NCBI RefSeq assembly: GCF_000685095.1 | Contig: NZ_BAYE01000006.1 | Span: 310,001-374,000, forward strand | Source: Paraburkholderia caledonica NBRC 102488 | GTDB lineage: Bacteria > Pseudomonadota > Gammaproteobacteria > Burkholderiales > Burkholderiaceae | Direction: 5' to 3' | DNA length: 64,000 nucleotides | Part shown: in pieces, positions 52,470 to 61,766 of the stretch | How positions within the stretch are numbered: position 1 is the stretch's first letter | Layout of the letters: each line of letters starts with the position of its first letter | Program-made: the position numbers and the translations under genes | The notes under the pieces: generated by a model | Seen by the model: the letters and a program-made list of their open reading frames with translations, nothing else | What the model was told of the DNA's origin: nothing | Database searches by the model: none

Positions 52470-53483
52470 TTAGTGATATCCCTCGCCGGGACGCATTTTG
52501 CCTTTGAAAACCGAATAGGCATACACCGTATAGCCGAGAATCATCGGAACGGTAATCGCTGCACCCACCAGAAGAAATAAGAGACTCGCGTGCGGCGCGG
52601 CGGCATCGCGGAAAGAAATGGCAGGTGGCACGAGATACGGATACAGACTGATCAGAAGACCTGCATAGCAAAGAATGAAAATGCCATAGGCGAAGAGTAG
52701 AGGCAGCGCCTGGCGCCGCGCCGAAAGGCTGCGCCAGAAGCCGGCCGCGAGAAGAATCAGCAATACCGGCACGGCGGCGGTGAAAGCAATGTCCGGCCAG
52801 CGAAACCAGCGCGCAGCGAGCGAGCCTTGAAGCATCGGCGTCCAAAGCGTGACCACGACGATCAGCGCAAGCACTGCCACTGCCGTGGTGCGCGCATAAC
52901 GCCGGCAGCGCTCGTGCAGCGGTCCTTCGGTGCGCCAGATCAGCCAGCACGATCCAAGCAATGTATAGCCGACGACCACGGCGAGGCCGCACAGCACCGT
53001 GAAGCCGGTAAGCCAGTCCCACCAGCCGCCGGAATACGACACTCCTTTCACATGGATGCCCTGAAGCAGCCCGCCCAGCACGAGTCCCTGGCACAAGGCG
53101 GCCACGGTGGAACCGGAGAAGAAAGCGACGTCCCACCACGCCCGGCCAGAACCTGTTGCGCGGAAACGGAATTCAAAGGCCACGCCGCGAAACACGAGTG
53201 CGAGCAGCATGGCGATGATCGGTGGATAGAGTGCAGGAAGGATGATCGAATACGCGAGGGGAAACACGGCGAAAAGCCCGCCGCCGCCGAGCACGAGCCA
53301 TGTTTCGTTGCCGTCCCATACGGGCGCAATGGTGTTCACCATCAGGTCGCGATCGTCCCGGCTGCGCTCCATGGCGAACAGGATGCCCACGCCGAGATCG
53401 AATCCGTCGAGCAGCACATAGGCAAGCACGGCAAACGAGAGGATGGCCGCCCAGACGAGCGGCAGATCAATCGTGGCGGTCAT
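52470..53483 (-). CDS. cioB: Cytochrome bd-type quinol oxidase subunit II
   Basis: A 337-aa membrane protein with about eight transmembrane helices, of the CydB/CioB family. MTATIDLPLVWAAILSFAVL, LLDGFDLGVGILF, PVWDGNETWLVLGGGGLFAV and GVAFEFRFRA are family hallmarks. It forms the oxidase with subunit I and does not carry the hemes. Its start overlaps the end of the subunit I gene by 17 nt. The name cioB, not cydB, rests on subunit I being the short-Q-loop type. Confidence 0.93.
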   Translation of the reverse strand: MTATIDLPLVWAAILSFAVLAYVLLDGFDLGVGILFAMERSRDDRDLMVNTIAPVWDGNETWLVLGGGGLFAVFPLAYSIILPALYPPIIAMLLALVFRGVAFEFRFRATGSGRAWWDVAFFSGSTVAALCQGLVLGGLLQGIHVKGVSYSGGWWDWLTGFTVLCGLAVVVGYTLLGSCWLIWRTEGPLHERCRRYARTTAVAVLALIVVVTLWTPMLQGSLAARWFRWPDIAFTAAVPVLLILLAAGFWRSLSARRQALPLLFAYGIFILCYAGLLISLYPYLVPPAISFRDAAAPHASLLFLLVGAAITVPMILGYTVYAYSVFKGKMRPGEGYH

Positions 53484-54915
53484 GGCGATCGTCCCGTGCA
53501 GAAATGTTGCCAGTGGTGGTCGATGCGGGCTGCCGTTGCGCCGGCCCGGGCGTGATGCCTGCGCTGCGATGCGGCTTGTCCTTGGCGGGCCCTTCTGTCG
53601 CGAGCGATGGCGGCCTCGCCATGAGACGCAGTACAAATACCATCGCCGCGCCGAATACGATCAGATACACGACGCCGAAAGCCGCAAGCGATGTCGCGAC
53701 GCCGGGCGCGGCGATGGGCGACACGCTGTCGGCGGTGCGCAAATGGCCATACACCGTGTAAGGCTGACGGCCCACTTCGGTCACGGTCCAGCCGCATAAC
53801 AGGGCGATGAGGCCGGAAGGTCCCATTGCGACCATCAGCCGGTGCAGCCAGCGCGCGCGATAAAGCGAATGACGCGCCCGAAGTGCCAGACTTGCGAAGC
53901 CGGTCAGCGCCATCAGCACGCCAAGGCCGACCATGATGCGAAAAGCCCAAAAAATAAGCGGCGAAAAGGGGCGGTCTTCTCGCGCGAATTCCTTGAGTCC
54001 TTTTATGGAGCCGTTCCATGTATGTGTGAGGATCAGCGCGCCCAGGTGCGGGATCTCGACGGCGTAGTCGGTGGTCTCGGTCTTCATGTTCGGCATGCCG
54101 AACAAAATCAGCGGTTGGCCCGGCTTCGACTCCCAGTCGCCTTCAAGCGCGGCGATCTTTGCGGGCTGATGCTTGAGCGTGTTCACCCCGTGCGCATCGC
54201 CGGCGAGAATCTGGATCGGCGCGACGATGCACGCCATCCACAGCGCCATGGAAGCCATTAGGCGCGCGGGCTCGTTACCGGGATCGCGCAGCAAATGCCA
54301 CGCACCCACCGCGCCGACGATGAACGCCACGCTCAGATAGGCCGCGAGCACCATATGCACGAGCCGATAGGGAAACGACGGATTGAAGATGATGCTGAGC
54401 CAGTCGGTGGGAACAAAGCGGCCGTCGACCAGCGCGAATCCTTGCGGCGTTTGCATCCATGAATTTGCGGCCAGAATCCAGAAGGCGCTTAGCAAAGTGC
54501 CGATAGCAACGAGCACCGTGGCAAGAAAATGCAGCTTGGGACCGACGCGGGTCGTGCCAAACAGCATCACACCAAGAAAGCCGGACTCCAGGAAGAACGC
54601 GGTCAGTACTTCGTAAGCCATAAGCGGGCCGACAACAGGTCCTGCCCGATAGGCAAAGCCCGCCCAATTGGTGCCGAACTCATATGACATGACGAGGCCA
54701 GAAACCACGCCTACGCCGAATACCACTGCGAAAATCGTCAGCCAGTAGCGGAAGACGGCTATGTAAACCGGCTTGCCGGTGAAAAGCCATGCGCCCTCGA
54801 GCACTGCAAGATAGCTGGCGAGCCCGATGGACATTGCCGGGAAAATGATGTGAAAGGCGATGGTGAAACCGAACTGCGTTCGGGCAAGAAATAGTGCGTC
54901 GACCGAGGGTGGCAT
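53467..54915 (-). CDS. cioA: Cytochrome bd-type quinol oxidase subunit I (CioA type)
   Basis: A 482-aa membrane protein with about nine transmembrane helices. It begins MPPSVDALFLARTQFGFTIA, with His19 region FHIIFPAMSIG (heme ligand), then YEFGTNWAGFAYRAGPVVGP and QILAGDAHG. The Q-loop between helices 6 and 7 is short, which marks the cyanide-insensitive (Cio) class in contrast to E. coli CydA of about 520 residues. It oxidises quinol and reduces oxygen to water without proton pumping, and supports growth under low oxygen or respiratory inhibitors. Divergent from a molybdopterin oxidoreductase gene. Confidence 0.93.
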   Translation of the reverse strand: MPPSVDALFLARTQFGFTIAFHIIFPAMSIGLASYLAVLEGAWLFTGKPVYIAVFRYWLTIFAVVFGVGVVSGLVMSYEFGTNWAGFAYRAGPVVGPLMAYEVLTAFFLESGFLGVMLFGTTRVGPKLHFLATVLVAIGTLLSAFWILAANSWMQTPQGFALVDGRFVPTDWLSIIFNPSFPYRLVHMVLAAYLSVAFIVGAVGAWHLLRDPGNEPARLMASMALWMACIVAPIQILAGDAHGVNTLKHQPAKIAALEGDWESKPGQPLILFGMPNMKTETTDYAVEIPHLGALILTHTWNGSIKGLKEFAREDRPFSPLIFWAFRIMVGLGVLMALTGFASLALRARHSLYRARWLHRLMVAMGPSGLIALLCGWTVTEVGRQPYTVYGHLRTADSVSPIAAPGVATSLAAFGVVYLIVFGAAMVFVLRLMARPPSLATEGPAKDKPHRSAGITPGPAQRQPASTTTGNISARDDRHDRHD

Positions 54916-55118
54916 TACGGTACCTCGAATAAGGACGTGGCTGACCTGATGGACGGATTTGCAATTTTGCGCCGCAACGCATGCTTCTGAATATAAGCAA
55001 ATGTAAAGGCAAATGCGTGGCCCGATTGTGTCCGCCGGCACAGCGCGGACGCCGACGCAAGACGCCGCGAAAGACTCGTAATCCTATTGTTAGCAGCATG
55101 CGCTCTTTGCGCCAACAG

Positions 55119-55144
55119 GTACACACTTTGCTCACGTTGTGTAC
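55119..55144. promoter_or_regulatory. Inverted repeat upstream of the molybdopterin oxidoreductase gene
   Basis: GTACACA (55119-55125) and TGTGTAC (55138-55144) are perfect inverted arms with a 12-nt spacer, ending 22 nt before the ATG at 55167. It is a candidate operator in the region between cioA and the oxidoreductase gene. No regulator gene adjoins it and the binding protein is unknown. Confidence 0.45.
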
Positions 55145-55166
55145 TGACGTTCGCGCGGAGACCGTG

Positions 55167-57473
55167 ATGAAAGAAAAGGACACGACACGAGATTACCCCT
55201 ACGCATCGGGCGGATGGGGATCGCTGAAGGCAGTCACCACCATTCTGGCGCAGGAGCATGTCGGCCTGAAAGACAGTGCTGTGCTAGCGAAGCAGAATAA
55301 GCCGGACGGCTTCATGTGCGTGAGCTGTTCGTGGGCCAAGCCGGCCGACCCGCACGTATTCGAATTCTGTGAGAGCGGCGCGAAGGCTACCGCCTGGGAC
55401 CTTACGTCGAAGCGAATGACGCCAGAGTTCTTTCAACTGCATACCGTGACCGAATTGCTGTCATGGCACGACCATGACCTGGAAGAAGCAGGGCGGCTTA
55501 CCGCGCCGATGCGCTACGATCCAGCCACCGACAAATATGTGCAAGTGGAATGGCAACAGGCGTTCGATGAAATTGGCCGCGAGCTCAACAAGCTCGAGCC
55601 GGACAGTGTGGTGTTCTATGCGTCGGGCCGCGCGTCGCTCGAAACGTCGTACATGTACCAGCTTTTCGCACGCATGTACGGTACGAACAATCTGCCCGAC
55701 AGCTCGAACATGTGTCACGAAAGCACCAGTGTCGGGCTGAAGGAAGCAATCGGGGTGGGCGTCGGCACTATTACGCTCGAAGACTTCGAGAAGACGGACC
55801 TGATGTTCTTCTTTGGCCAGAATGTGGGTACCAATAGTCCGCGCATGCTTCATCAATTGCAGGACGCGCGCAAACGCGGGGTGCCGATCATCACATTCAA
55901 TCCGCTTCGTGAGCCGGGGCTGGTGCGTTTTGCGAATCCGCAATCGCCGGTGCAGATGCTCACGCCCGACAACACGCAGATCAGCACGCAATATCATCAA
56001 CTCAAGACCGGCGGCGATACCGCTGCAATTCTCGGCATCTGCAAGGCGGTGATTGCCGCGGACGATCTCGCCATCCAGCAAGGTGCGCCGCGTGTCGTCG
56101 ATGCGGATTTCATCCGCGATCACACGACCGGTTACGAAGCATTCGCGAACTATGCACGCGAGGCTTCGTGGGCGGACATCGAGAAGGTCAGTGGTCTGAC
56201 TCGCGACGCGATACAGGCGGTCGCAGACGAGTACATGAAGGCGAATGCGGTGATCGTCCACTACGGGATGGGACTGACGCAGCACCGGCTGGGCGTGCAG
56301 AACGTCCGTATGGTGTGCAATCTTCTCTTCCTGCGGGGCAACGTGGGCAAGCCCGGTGCTGGGCCTTCGCCTGTGCGCGGTCATTCCAACGTCCAGGGGC
56401 AGCGCACGGTCGGCATTACAGAAAAGCCCGAACTGGCGCCGCTCGACAAGCTCGCAACCCAGTTCTCCTTTGAGCCGCCCCGCAAAAAAGGCATGAATAC
56501 TGTCGAGGCGTTTGAAGCCATGCTCAAAGGCGAGGTGAAGGGCGTATTCAACCTCGGCGGCAATCTCGTGCGTTCCGTGCCGGACCGCTTGCGGATAGAA
56601 CCCGCGTGGCGAGGTTTGCGCCTTAATGTGAACGTTGCGACCAAGCTCAATCGCAGTCACCTCGTACACGGCGAGATCTCGTACATTTTGCCGTGCTTGA
56701 GCCGCATCGAAATCGACCGGCAGGCGAGTGGCGACCAGGCTGTCTCAATGGAAGACAGCACCGCCTGCATGCACGGTTCGCGCGGCGTGGCGGAACCGGC
56801 CAGCGACAACATTCGCTCGGAGCCCTATATCGTCGCGGGAATCGCGAAAGCGACACTGGGCACTCGCTTCAACGTAGATTGGGATGCGTGGCGAGACGAT
56901 TACTCGGTGGTGCGCAATGAAATAGAAAAGACTTATCCCGACATATTCCACGACTTTAACCAGCGCATGTGGACGCCGGGCGGATTTCACAAACCTCTGC
57001 CCGCGCGCGAGCGGCAATGGAAGACGAAAAGCGGCAAGGCGGAGTTTCAGGTGCCGAAGGCACTCGGCGAAGATCCCGACATGCCCGAGCGCGAAACGGA
57101 CGCGCTCAGACTAATGACACTGCGCTCCGACAGCCAGTTCAATACGACGATCTACTCGCTGGACGATCGCTTTCGCGGCGTGAAGGGTAACCGCATGATT
57201 GTACTGATGAATGAGGACGATATGGCGGCGAGCGGTCTGACCGAAGGCGACAAGATCGGCTTGCAGACCATTTCCGACGACGGCTTTGACCGGCGCGTAA
57301 GCGGCCTTACCGTCAAGGCTTACGACATTCCGCGTGGCTGCATTGCCGGCTATTACCCGGAATGCAATCCGCTGCTGCCGCTCTGGCATTACGCCGAAGA
57401 AAGTAAAGTGCCCGGCGCCAAGTCCATTCCCGTGCGGATTGTCGAAAAGCCGGTTGCTACATCTGCTGCATGA
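55167..57473 (+). CDS. FdhF/YdeP-family molybdopterin oxidoreductase
   Basis: A 768-aa cytoplasmic protein of the DMSO-reductase superfamily, YdeP type. The N-terminal region has GFMCVSCSWAKPADPHVFEF, with few Cys and no classic four-Cys [4Fe-4S] motif. VVFYASGRASLETSYMYQLF, LPDSSNMCHESTSVGLKEAI and VHYGMGLTQHRLGVQNVRMV line the molybdopterin sites. In E. coli YdeP is linked to acid resistance, but its substrate is unknown. ATG at 55167 with GGAG 7 nt before. A strong hairpin follows the stop. Confidence 0.9.
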   Translation: MKEKDTTRDYPYASGGWGSLKAVTTILAQEHVGLKDSAVLAKQNKPDGFMCVSCSWAKPADPHVFEFCESGAKATAWDLTSKRMTPEFFQLHTVTELLSWHDHDLEEAGRLTAPMRYDPATDKYVQVEWQQAFDEIGRELNKLEPDSVVFYASGRASLETSYMYQLFARMYGTNNLPDSSNMCHESTSVGLKEAIGVGVGTITLEDFEKTDLMFFFGQNVGTNSPRMLHQLQDARKRGVPIITFNPLREPGLVRFANPQSPVQMLTPDNTQISTQYHQLKTGGDTAAILGICKAVIAADDLAIQQGAPRVVDADFIRDHTTGYEAFANYAREASWADIEKVSGLTRDAIQAVADEYMKANAVIVHYGMGLTQHRLGVQNVRMVCNLLFLRGNVGKPGAGPSPVRGHSNVQGQRTVGITEKPELAPLDKLATQFSFEPPRKKGMNTVEAFEAMLKGEVKGVFNLGGNLVRSVPDRLRIEPAWRGLRLNVNVATKLNRSHLVHGEISYILPCLSRIEIDRQASGDQAVSMEDSTACMHGSRGVAEPASDNIRSEPYIVAGIAKATLGTRFNVDWDAWRDDYSVVRNEIEKTYPDIFHDFNQRMWTPGGFHKPLPARERQWKTKSGKAEFQVPKALGEDPDMPERETDALRLMTLRSDSQFNTTIYSLDDRFRGVKGNRMIVLMNEDDMAASGLTEGDKIGLQTISDDGFDRRVSGLTVKAYDIPRGCIAGYYPECNPLLPLWHYAEESKVPGAKSIPVRIVEKPVATSAA

Positions 57474-57478
57474 CAGAC

Positions 57479-57503
57479 CCGCCGGGCGAGGATTGCCCGG
57501 CGG
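57479..57503. terminator. GC-rich hairpin after the molybdopterin oxidoreductase gene
   Basis: CCGCCGGGC (57479-57487) and GCCCGGCGG (57495-57503) form a perfect 9-bp stem with a 7-nt loop, 5 nt past the stop codon and between convergent genes. No T-tract follows, so it may be a bidirectional or Rho-assisted terminator. Confidence 0.5.
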
Positions 57504-57528
57504 ATTCGGGATCCGCTTTCAGGCGTGG

Positions 57529-58116
57529 TCAATCGGCGTAGCGCGATCTGCGTGACTTCGGCAAGCATTGCGTCGCGCCAATCACGAGCAGAGACCCGAG
57601 CAGGAAAGTCGCAATCGGGAATGTGCCTGCGGTATTCACTGCAATTTCGCGAGGACGCTCACCAAGAAGCTGCATTCTACGGCGTGTCATTTTCGAGCCG
57701 AGCGAACGCAGCTGGCCTTTCAAAGCCCGCTCGGCCGCGGGCAGTAGTACGGTTTCTTCGTCGGCGACATGATGCATAACCTCGCGCATCAGTTGCTGGA
57801 AAAGACCGTCGTAGGCGGCATCCTCGGGTCCGCTTGCGCGTAGCTTTGCGATGGTGGCTCGCATTTCGTCGTGTTCGGGCTGGCTCTTTTCGAGTGTTTT
57901 ATCCTCGCTCATTACACCGGCCAATGCTGGATAGAAGATTTCTTCTTCAAGTAGCGCGTGAATTTCCAATGCCGCAGAGACCGAATTGACGATTGCGCGC
58001 TTGCGCCACCACGGCGTGTCTGTGTGATAACGATGAAACGCGGCAAGTACATGCATATGATCGAGCCGGATCATCGCGGTAATGGTGGGAGACATCGACG
58101 AATTGGTATCGGGCAT
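57529..58116 (-). CDS. Membrane-anchored hemerythrin-domain protein
   Basis: A 195-aa protein. The HHE domain spans about residues 10-145: MIRLDHMHVLAAFHRYHTDT, LEIHALLEEEIFYPALAGVM, SQPEHDEMRATIAKLRASGP and MREVMHHVADEETVLLPAAE, with the His/Glu set of the diiron site. A C-terminal hydrophobic segment (GTFPIATFLLGSLLVIGATQ, about residues 162-182) should anchor it in the membrane, leaving the domain on one face. ATG at 58116 with GGAG 8 nt before. Role (oxygen, nitric oxide or iron) unknown. Converges with the YdeP-type gene. Confidence 0.88.
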   Translation of the reverse strand: MPDTNSSMSPTITAMIRLDHMHVLAAFHRYHTDTPWWRKRAIVNSVSAALEIHALLEEEIFYPALAGVMSEDKTLEKSQPEHDEMRATIAKLRASGPEDAAYDGLFQQLMREVMHHVADEETVLLPAAERALKGQLRSLGSKMTRRRMQLLGERPREIAVNTAGTFPIATFLLGSLLVIGATQCLPKSRRSRYAD

Positions 58117-58265
58117 GGCATTTCTCCAGAATGACGCGGCGCCGCGCGTCGGTTTGTGGGGATTGTCTGCACGCGGAGTCGACATGCACAACAAGCACGC
58201 GAATCCGGCATGCGGGCGCTCGCGGATGCGCCACACACCGCATTCGCCATACCTGCAACGTCCCG

Positions 58266-60314
58266 CTAACCGGGAATCCTTTCAATGTCGCGCAGCCAGA
58301 CCGTTGCCTCGCTGTCGCTCGGTGCACGCCAGTCGCCGCGCGGCGACAATGAGCCACCCGATCCAACCTTGGGCGCATTCGGAATGCAGGAGCGCTTAAA
58401 TTGGCTGGTGTGGAAAAAGCGCTCGGCGAAGGTCGCCAGATTGCGCTTGATGTCGCCAAGCGTGTATTCGTTGCGCGCCACATGTGGACCCGCCGGCCAG
58501 ACGCCGCGCTCGCGGGCGGCCCATGCGCAATGCGCGAGGAACGCGACCTTCGACGGTGAAAAACCGAAGCGCAACAGGTAATAAAGGTTGAAGTCCTGCA
58601 ACTCATACGGACCGATAATGCTTTCGGTCTTCTGGTCGATGACTTTGTCGACCTTGCCGGGCACCAGTTCCGGGCTGATCTCAGTCGCCAGTATCTGCTC
58701 CAGCACATGCGAGCCCGCGTCGCCGACCTGCCCGGACTCGGCGACCCAGCGCACCAGATGCGTAATCAGCGTCTTTGGCACGCTTGCGTTGACGCTGTAA
58801 TGCGACATGTGATCGCCCACGCCATAGGTGCACCATCCGAGCGCCAGTTCGCTCAGGTCGCCTGTGCCGATCACGATTGCCTGATGGAAATTGGCTAGCC
58901 TGAAAAGATGGCTGGTGCGCTCGCCTGCCTGAACGTTTTCGAACGTGACGTCGTATTGTTTTTCGCCCGACGCAAACGGATGGTGCAAGTCGTGAAGCAT
59001 TTGCATGCAGCTCGGGCGTATGTCGATTTCCTCCATCGAGCAGCCCACGGCTTGCATCAGATCTTTCGCTTGTTGAAGCGTGCGGCTGCTGGTCGCGAAG
59101 CCCGGCATCGTGTAGCCGAGAATGTTCGAGCGCGGCAGCTTCAACCGGTCCATCGCTTTTGCGCACACGAGCAGCGCCTGCGTGGAATCGAGGCCGCCCG
59201 AGACACCAATAACCACTTTTGAAATTGCGGCCGCACCGAGTCTTTGCAGCAGCCCCTGCACCTGAATGTTGTAGACCTCGGCGCAGCGTTCGTCGCGCGT
59301 CGCGGGATTTGACGGCACATACGGGAAACGGTTGATTGAACGCATGAGCGGCAAATGCTCCGCATCGGGAAGCGAAGCCGGCACGCTGATCGCCTGGAAT
59401 TTGCCGACCTCGTTTGCGTGGCGGCGCGTGGACTGGCCGAAAGTGGTTTGCCTCATCCGTTCGCGCGACAGCCGTTCAAGGTCGATGTCGCCGTAAATCA
59501 CATGGGACGTGTCGACGAAACGCTCCGATTCGGCGAGCAGTTCGCCGTTTTCGTAGATCAGCGCCTGGCCGTCCCATGCGAGGTCGGTCGTGGATTCGCC
59601 GCGGCCCGCGGACGAATACAGATACGCGGACAAGCATCGCGCGGACTGCTGCCCGACCAGTTGATGCCGATAACCGGACTTGCCGATCACGATGTTGGAT
59701 GCCGAAAGATTGACGAGCACCGTTGCGCCCGCGAGCGCCGCAAACGACGACGGTGGCACGGGGACCCATACGTCCTCGCATATTTCTACATGGAAGCGAA
59801 AGAGCGGGGCGTGCGGGACGTCGAACAGCAATGACGCGCCGAAGGGCGCATCCTGTCCGCATAACGTCACTTCGGAGCTCGACGCGTTCTCCGCCGCACT
59901 GAACTGGCGCGCTTCGTAGAACTCGCCGTAGTTCGGCAGGTAGCTTTTGGGGACCACACCGCACAGCTTGCCGTTCGAAATCACTAATGCGCAATTGAAC
60001 AGCTTATGCTCGATCTTCAGTGGTGCGCCGATGACCAGTACCGCGGGAATACTCGTAGAGGCCGCAACGATCTCGCCGATTGCCGATTCGCAAGCGTCGA
60101 GCAGTGCTCGTTGATGGAAGAGGTCGTCGCACGTATAGGCCGATATGCCGAGCTCTGGGAACACGACCAGCAGCGCGCATTTTTGTGCGGCCTCGCGGGC
60201 GAGTTTCAGCGTCTGCTGCGCGTTAAATTGCGGATCGGCCACGCGGCACACCGGAACTGCAACCGCGACACGTGCAAAATCGTGACTGTACAAATTGAAG
60301 AATGATTGCGTCAT
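58266..60314 (-). CDS. nadE: Glutamine-dependent NAD(+) synthase
   Basis: A 682-aa two-domain enzyme. The N-terminal nitrilase-type glutaminase has its Glu ([14 protein letters not shown]), Lys ([14 protein letters not shown]) and Cys ([13 protein letters not shown]). The C-terminal synthetase has the ATP pyrophosphatase motif [17 protein letters not shown] and [20 protein letters not shown]. It amidates nicotinate adenine dinucleotide to NAD using glutamine. Length matches the long actinobacterial/Burkholderia form. It lies 93 nt downstream of a CinA-type gene on the same strand; both act in NAD metabolism. Confidence 0.94.
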   Translation of the reverse strand: MTQSFFNLYSHDFARVAVAVPVCRVADPQFNAQQTLKLAREAAQKCALLVVFPELGISAYTCDDLFHQRALLDACESAIGEIVAASTSIPAVLVIGAPLKIEHKLFNCALVISNGKLCGVVPKSYLPNYGEFYEARQFSAAENASSSEVTLCGQDAPFGASLLFDVPHAPLFRFHVEICEDVWVPVPPSSFAALAGATVLVNLSASNIVIGKSGYRHQLVGQQSARCLSAYLYSSAGRGESTTDLAWDGQALIYENGELLAESERFVDTSHVIYGDIDLERLSRERMRQTTFGQSTRRHANEVGKFQAISVPASLPDAEHLPLMRSINRFPYVPSNPATRDERCAEVYNIQVQGLLQRLGAAAISKVVIGVSGGLDSTQALLVCAKAMDRLKLPRSNILGYTMPGFATSSRTLQQAKDLMQAVGCSMEEIDIRPSCMQMLHDLHHPFASGEKQYDVTFENVQAGERTSHLFRLANFHQAIVIGTGDLSELALGWCTYGVGDHMSHYSVNASVPKTLITHLVRWVAESGQVGDAGSHVLEQILATEISPELVPGKVDKVIDQKTESIIGPYELQDFNLYYLLRFGFSPSKVAFLAHCAWAARERGVWPAGPHVARNEYTLGDIKRNLATFAERFFHTSQFKRSCIPNAPKVGSGGSLSPRGDWRAPSDSEATVWLRDIERIPG

Positions 60315-60407
60315 GATGTGCGGCGCCTATGAATAGCCGGTCGGACGCGGAAGCTTCTCCGCTCCAACCAGTGTTGAACACAGCCCGATGCAGCGTTCGC
60401 GACGCGT

Positions 60408-60941
60408 TCAGGCGGATTGCGCCGAACCGGGTCGCGCGTTTCGTAAGTTCGGCAACTGATTGAAGTAATACTCGACTCGCGAAAGCGCGTAAAGCGCTGC
60501 GTTTCGCCGGATGGTGGTGCGGTCTCCATCGAACACTCGCGTTTCGGCAAACATGAATTCGCCGTCCCGGCGCTTGTAGCGCCACGCAAAGCATTGTGTG
60601 CCTGCCGGCAGATCCGTGCCTTTGGGCGGCGGACCGGCGAGGCCCGTATTCGAGACTGCGATATTGGCCGAGCACCCTTCGAGTGCGAGTACACCTGTGG
60701 CCATCTCGCGGGCGACTGCCTCGCTCGTCAGGCCATGTTCTTCGATCGTCTGCGACCGCACGTTCAGTACACCGCATTTACCCGTCGGCGAGTACACGAC
60801 AAGGCCCACGTCGAGGCATGCGCCGCTGCCCGGTACGTCTGCCAGCAGGGATGCAATGAGACCGCCGGTACACGATTCGGCGGTGGCGATCACAAGACCG
60901 CGCGACGAGAGAAATCCAACCACGCTGCGGGGAATGTTCAT
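60408..60941 (-). CDS. CinA-family nicotinamide-nucleotide amidohydrolase domain protein
   Basis: A 177-aa protein equal to the C-terminal domain of CinA (PncC type): VIATAESCTGGLIASLLADV, GLTSEAVAREMATGVLAL, ANIAVSNTGLAGPPPKGTDL and AGTQCFAWRYKR. PncC enzymes deamidate nicotinamide mononucleotide to nicotinate mononucleotide. Adjacency to NAD synthase fits an NAD-salvage role. The ATG at 60941 was chosen because it gives a normal family N terminus (MNIPRSVVGFLSSRGLVIAT). Confidence 0.88.
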   Translation of the reverse strand: MNIPRSVVGFLSSRGLVIATAESCTGGLIASLLADVPGSGACLDVGLVVYSPTGKCGVLNVRSQTIEEHGLTSEAVAREMATGVLALEGCSANIAVSNTGLAGPPPKGTDLPAGTQCFAWRYKRRDGEFMFAETRVFDGDRTTIRRNAALYALSRVEYYFNQLPNLRNARPGSAQSA

Positions 60942-61103
60942 TTTTGCGTCCTCGTTTATCCGGGCTCGTTTGTTCACGATAAGCCAGTCATTTGTCATCG
61001 AGCAAGTGCAATACCCGTTGCGCATTCGTCGTCAACCAGCGGCACGGCGATTGCTCGACACCCTTGTCCCTTCACCGGGACGCCATGGTTGTTTGTTCGG
61101 TTA

Positions 61104-61131
61104 GGCTCGCCACACGGCGAGCCGCTTTTTT
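61104..61131 (+). terminator. Rho-independent terminator with no gene upstream
   Basis: GGCTCGCC (61104-61111) and GGCGAGCC (61116-61123) form a perfect 8-bp stem with loop ACAC; GC and six T (61126-61131) follow. It works only on the plus strand, where no gene lies upstream until the far side of the divergent cinA-type gene. It lies about 94 nt before the GNAT start. Confidence 0.8.
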
Positions 61132-61224
61132 GGCGCTGCATGTGCTGCGTTTGCGCGCCGCTTTGTTGTCGGTACAGCGCTTGCTCTTTTTGCTTCGCAT
61201 GCGACGGCAAAGGAGGCGACGTAC

Positions 61225-61734
61225 ATGATGTTTCCAACAATCGTTATCAACCGCGAGGATCCGTCCTCGACTGACGCGCAGACGCTACTCGACGAACTGA
61301 GCGCCACGCTGGCCGTGTTTACCGGCGACGGCGGACAGAGCCGCTTTTCCATTCACGACGTCGCGCTTGAGCGCTCGCGCTTTCTCGTTGCGAGGACCGG
61401 TTTTTCAACGCCACTGGGCTGTGGCGCGTTTCGTCCGTTAGGCGAGCACATCGCCGAGATCAAGCGTCTCTATGCGCGCCCCGGTGCGGAGGGTGCAGGC
61501 AGTGCGATTCTCGCGCGACTCGAAAAAGAAGCAGCAGAACTAGGCTATCAGGCGTTATGGATCGGCATGCACGTGAACAATCGTCGCGCGATCGAGTTCT
61601 ACGAGAGACACGGTTTCCATCGCATCGCACCCTATGGGCCATACGTGAGCAAAGACGATTCGTGCTGCTTCGAAAAGCGCCTCGACGGACAGGCGCCCGA
61701 TAACCAGCGCGAGGCCACCACGCGCGGGGCGTAA
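61225..61734 (+). CDS. GNAT-family N-acetyltransferase
   Basis: A 169-aa acetyltransferase. The acetyl-CoA loop and following helix read RPGAEGAGSAILARLEKEAA (the Q/R-x-x-G-x-G/A type), followed by ALWIGMHVNNRRAIEFYERH and GFHRIAPYGPYV (motif B). Size matches a single GNAT domain. The ATG at 61225 has AGGAGG 8 nt before; a second ATG follows directly. Substrate unknown. Confidence 0.9.
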   Translation: MMFPTIVINREDPSSTDAQTLLDELSATLAVFTGDGGQSRFSIHDVALERSRFLVARTGFSTPLGCGAFRPLGEHIAEIKRLYARPGAEGAGSAILARLEKEAAELGYQALWIGMHVNNRRAIEFYERHGFHRIAPYGPYVSKDDSCCFEKRLDGQAPDNQREATTRGA

Positions 61735-61766
61735 TGCAAATCGGATCGCGCGGGCTGCGAGCCGCG

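Noticed and set aside
54916..55166. FNR/ANR box between cioA and the YdeP-type gene
   Set aside because: No TTGAT-N4-ATCAA-like site is present in the region.
60992..61228. 78-aa reading frame over the orphan terminator
   Set aside because: It reads through the terminator stem, is rich in Arg, Leu and Cys, and has no ribosome-binding site.
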